Shown: piece by piece, positions 5,423-6,080 of the stretch | How positions within the stretch are numbered: the first letter of the stretch is position 1 | Layout of the letters: each line of letters starts with the position of its first letter | Source of the DNA: Deinococcus sp. | GTDB taxonomy: Bacteria > Deinococcota > Deinococci > Deinococcales > Thermaceae | Length of the DNA stretch: 6,080 bases | Assembly (NCBI GenBank): GCA_023382135.1 | Contig: JAMCQK010000110.1 | Span: 4,188 to 10,267 of the forward strand | Reading direction: 5' to 3' | Notes under the pieces: model-generated | Told to the model about the DNA's origin: nothing | What the model saw: only the letters and a program-made list of their open reading frames with translations | The model's database searches: none | Made by a program: the position numbers and the translations under genes

Positions 5423-6080
5423 AAAAGTTCCATCGCCTCTCGGATGACCCGGTTGACCTTGCGCACATCGTACTTCGCCTCGGCCACAGCCCGACCTCTG
5501 GCCCCCATCTGGGCAGCCAGGGTGGGATTCTCCAGGAAGCGCCGCATGGCCTGGGCCAGGGCTTCAGCGTCGCGCACTGGAACCAGAAAGCCGTTGTCTT
5601 CATCCACCACCGTCTCGCGGCAGCCGGGGGCACTAGTAGTGATGACCGCTCGGCCCATGGCCATGGCCTCGAGGACCGTTCGCGGGGTACCCTCGCGGTA
5701 GGAGGGCAACACAAAAACCGTGCTCTGAGCAATGGCCGGGCGCACATCCTCCAGGCGCCCCAAGAACTCCACGGTGCCCTCATTCACCCAGCCGTCTACT
5801 TCAGCTTGAGTTATAGAGGACGGGCTATCGTCAAGCCAGCCCACCAAACGGAAGCGGACCTGAGGGTGGTCGCGGCGCACCTTTCGGGCAGCCTCCACAA
5901 ACTCCCGTACTCCCTTATCTCGCAAGAGACGGGCGATGAGCAAGAAGGAAACCTCCTGGGGCAAGGGCTCCGGGCGAAAGTGTTCCACATCAACCCCCGA
6001 GCCGTTGATCAAGACAGCCTTGCTTGGATCATTCAAGAGGCGGCGCTCACGAAAAACCTTTAGGTCGTCGGGGTTCTCTG
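5419..6080 (-). CDS. GT4-family glycosyltransferase (GT-B fold), N-terminus cut by window edge
   Basis: The frame is open to base 6080, so the TTG at 6036 is not the real start. Fourteen further codons (ending FRERRL) precede it and read naturally into the family pattern NPDDLKVF followed by LINGSGVD. The visible 219 residues are the C-terminal nucleotide-sugar-binding domain and part of the linker. They contain the LLIARLLRDKGV strand and turn, FRLVGW, VEFLGRLEDV, the YREGTPRTVLEAMAMG block with the EX7E pair (E129 and E137, counted from the first complete codon at 6078), and ETVVDEDNGFLVP. GT4 enzymes are retaining transferases that use UDP or GDP sugars. Here the enzyme probably adds the sugar next to the lipid-linked primer made by the downstream PglC homologue, a role like that of PglA in Campylobacter, though acceptor and donor cannot be read. 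Its TGA stop overlaps the pglC-like start by four bases. Confidence 0.9.
   Translation of the reverse strand, partial: ENPDDLKVFRERRLLNDPSKAVLINGSGVDVEHFRPEPLPQEVSFLLIARLLRDKGVREFVEAARKVRRDHPQVRFRLVGWLDDSPSSITQAEVDGWVNEGTVEFLGRLEDVRPAIAQSTVFVLPSYREGTPRTVLEAMAMGRAVITTSAPGCRETVVDEDNGFLVPVRDAEALAQAMRRFLENPTLAAQMGARGRAVAEAKYDVRKVNRVIREAMELL

Noticed and set aside
1..6080. CRISPR array, tRNA/rRNA genes, insertion sequences or attachment sites
   Set aside because: No regularly spaced repeats, no tRNA- or rRNA-like blocks, no transposase motifs and no terminal repeats were seen on either strand.

Overview
The window is part of a surface-glycan or glycoprotein-glycan biosynthesis cluster. All recognisable genes lie on the minus strand, so transcription runs from base 6080 towards base 1. 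G+C is high but uneven. The protein style (Gly/Leu/Trp-rich membrane protein, many GGG, CTG and GAG codons, GTG starts, tightly overlapped genes) would fit a high-GC bacterium such as a Meiothermus/Thermus-type member of Deinococcota. No phylogenetic marker is present, so that placement is only a guess.

Layout in transcription order: (1) 6080-5419, C-terminal two thirds of a GT4 glycosyltransferase, cut by the window edge; (2) 5422-4793, a PglC-type monotopic phosphoglycosyl transferase; (3) 4793-4128, a PglD/NeuD-type left-handed beta-helix acetyltransferase; (4) 4125-3007, a PLP-dependent DegT/DnrJ/EryC1/StrS sugar aminotransferase (PglE-like); (5) 2962-2600, a degenerate C-terminal remnant of a second sugar transferase; (6) 2528-687, a membrane-anchored PglF/WbpM/CapD-type NDP-sugar 4,6-dehydratase; (7) 669-1, the N-terminal part of an O-antigen ligase/polymerase-like (Wzy_C) membrane protein, cut by the other edge. 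Genes 1-4 overlap or nearly abut. The only loose spot is the 478-base interval between genes 4 and 6, which holds the remnant.

Together, genes 6, 4, 3 and 2 match the four steps known for UDP-N,N'-diacetylbacillosamine synthesis and its loading onto undecaprenyl phosphate: 4,6-dehydration of UDP-GlcNAc, C4 transamination, N-acetylation, then phosphosugar transfer to the lipid carrier. The GT4 enzyme would add the next sugar. The Wzy_C-type protein would polymerise the glycan, ligate it, or transfer it to protein as PglL-type O-oligosaccharyltransferases do. The pathway assignment is inferred from family membership and gene order; substrates cannot be read from sequence alone.

The main oddities are the decayed second phosphoglycosyl transferase upstream of pglF and a marked fall in G+C over the pglD/pglC portion compared with the O-antigen-ligase-like gene. 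Both suggest that the cluster was assembled or remodelled by cassette exchange.
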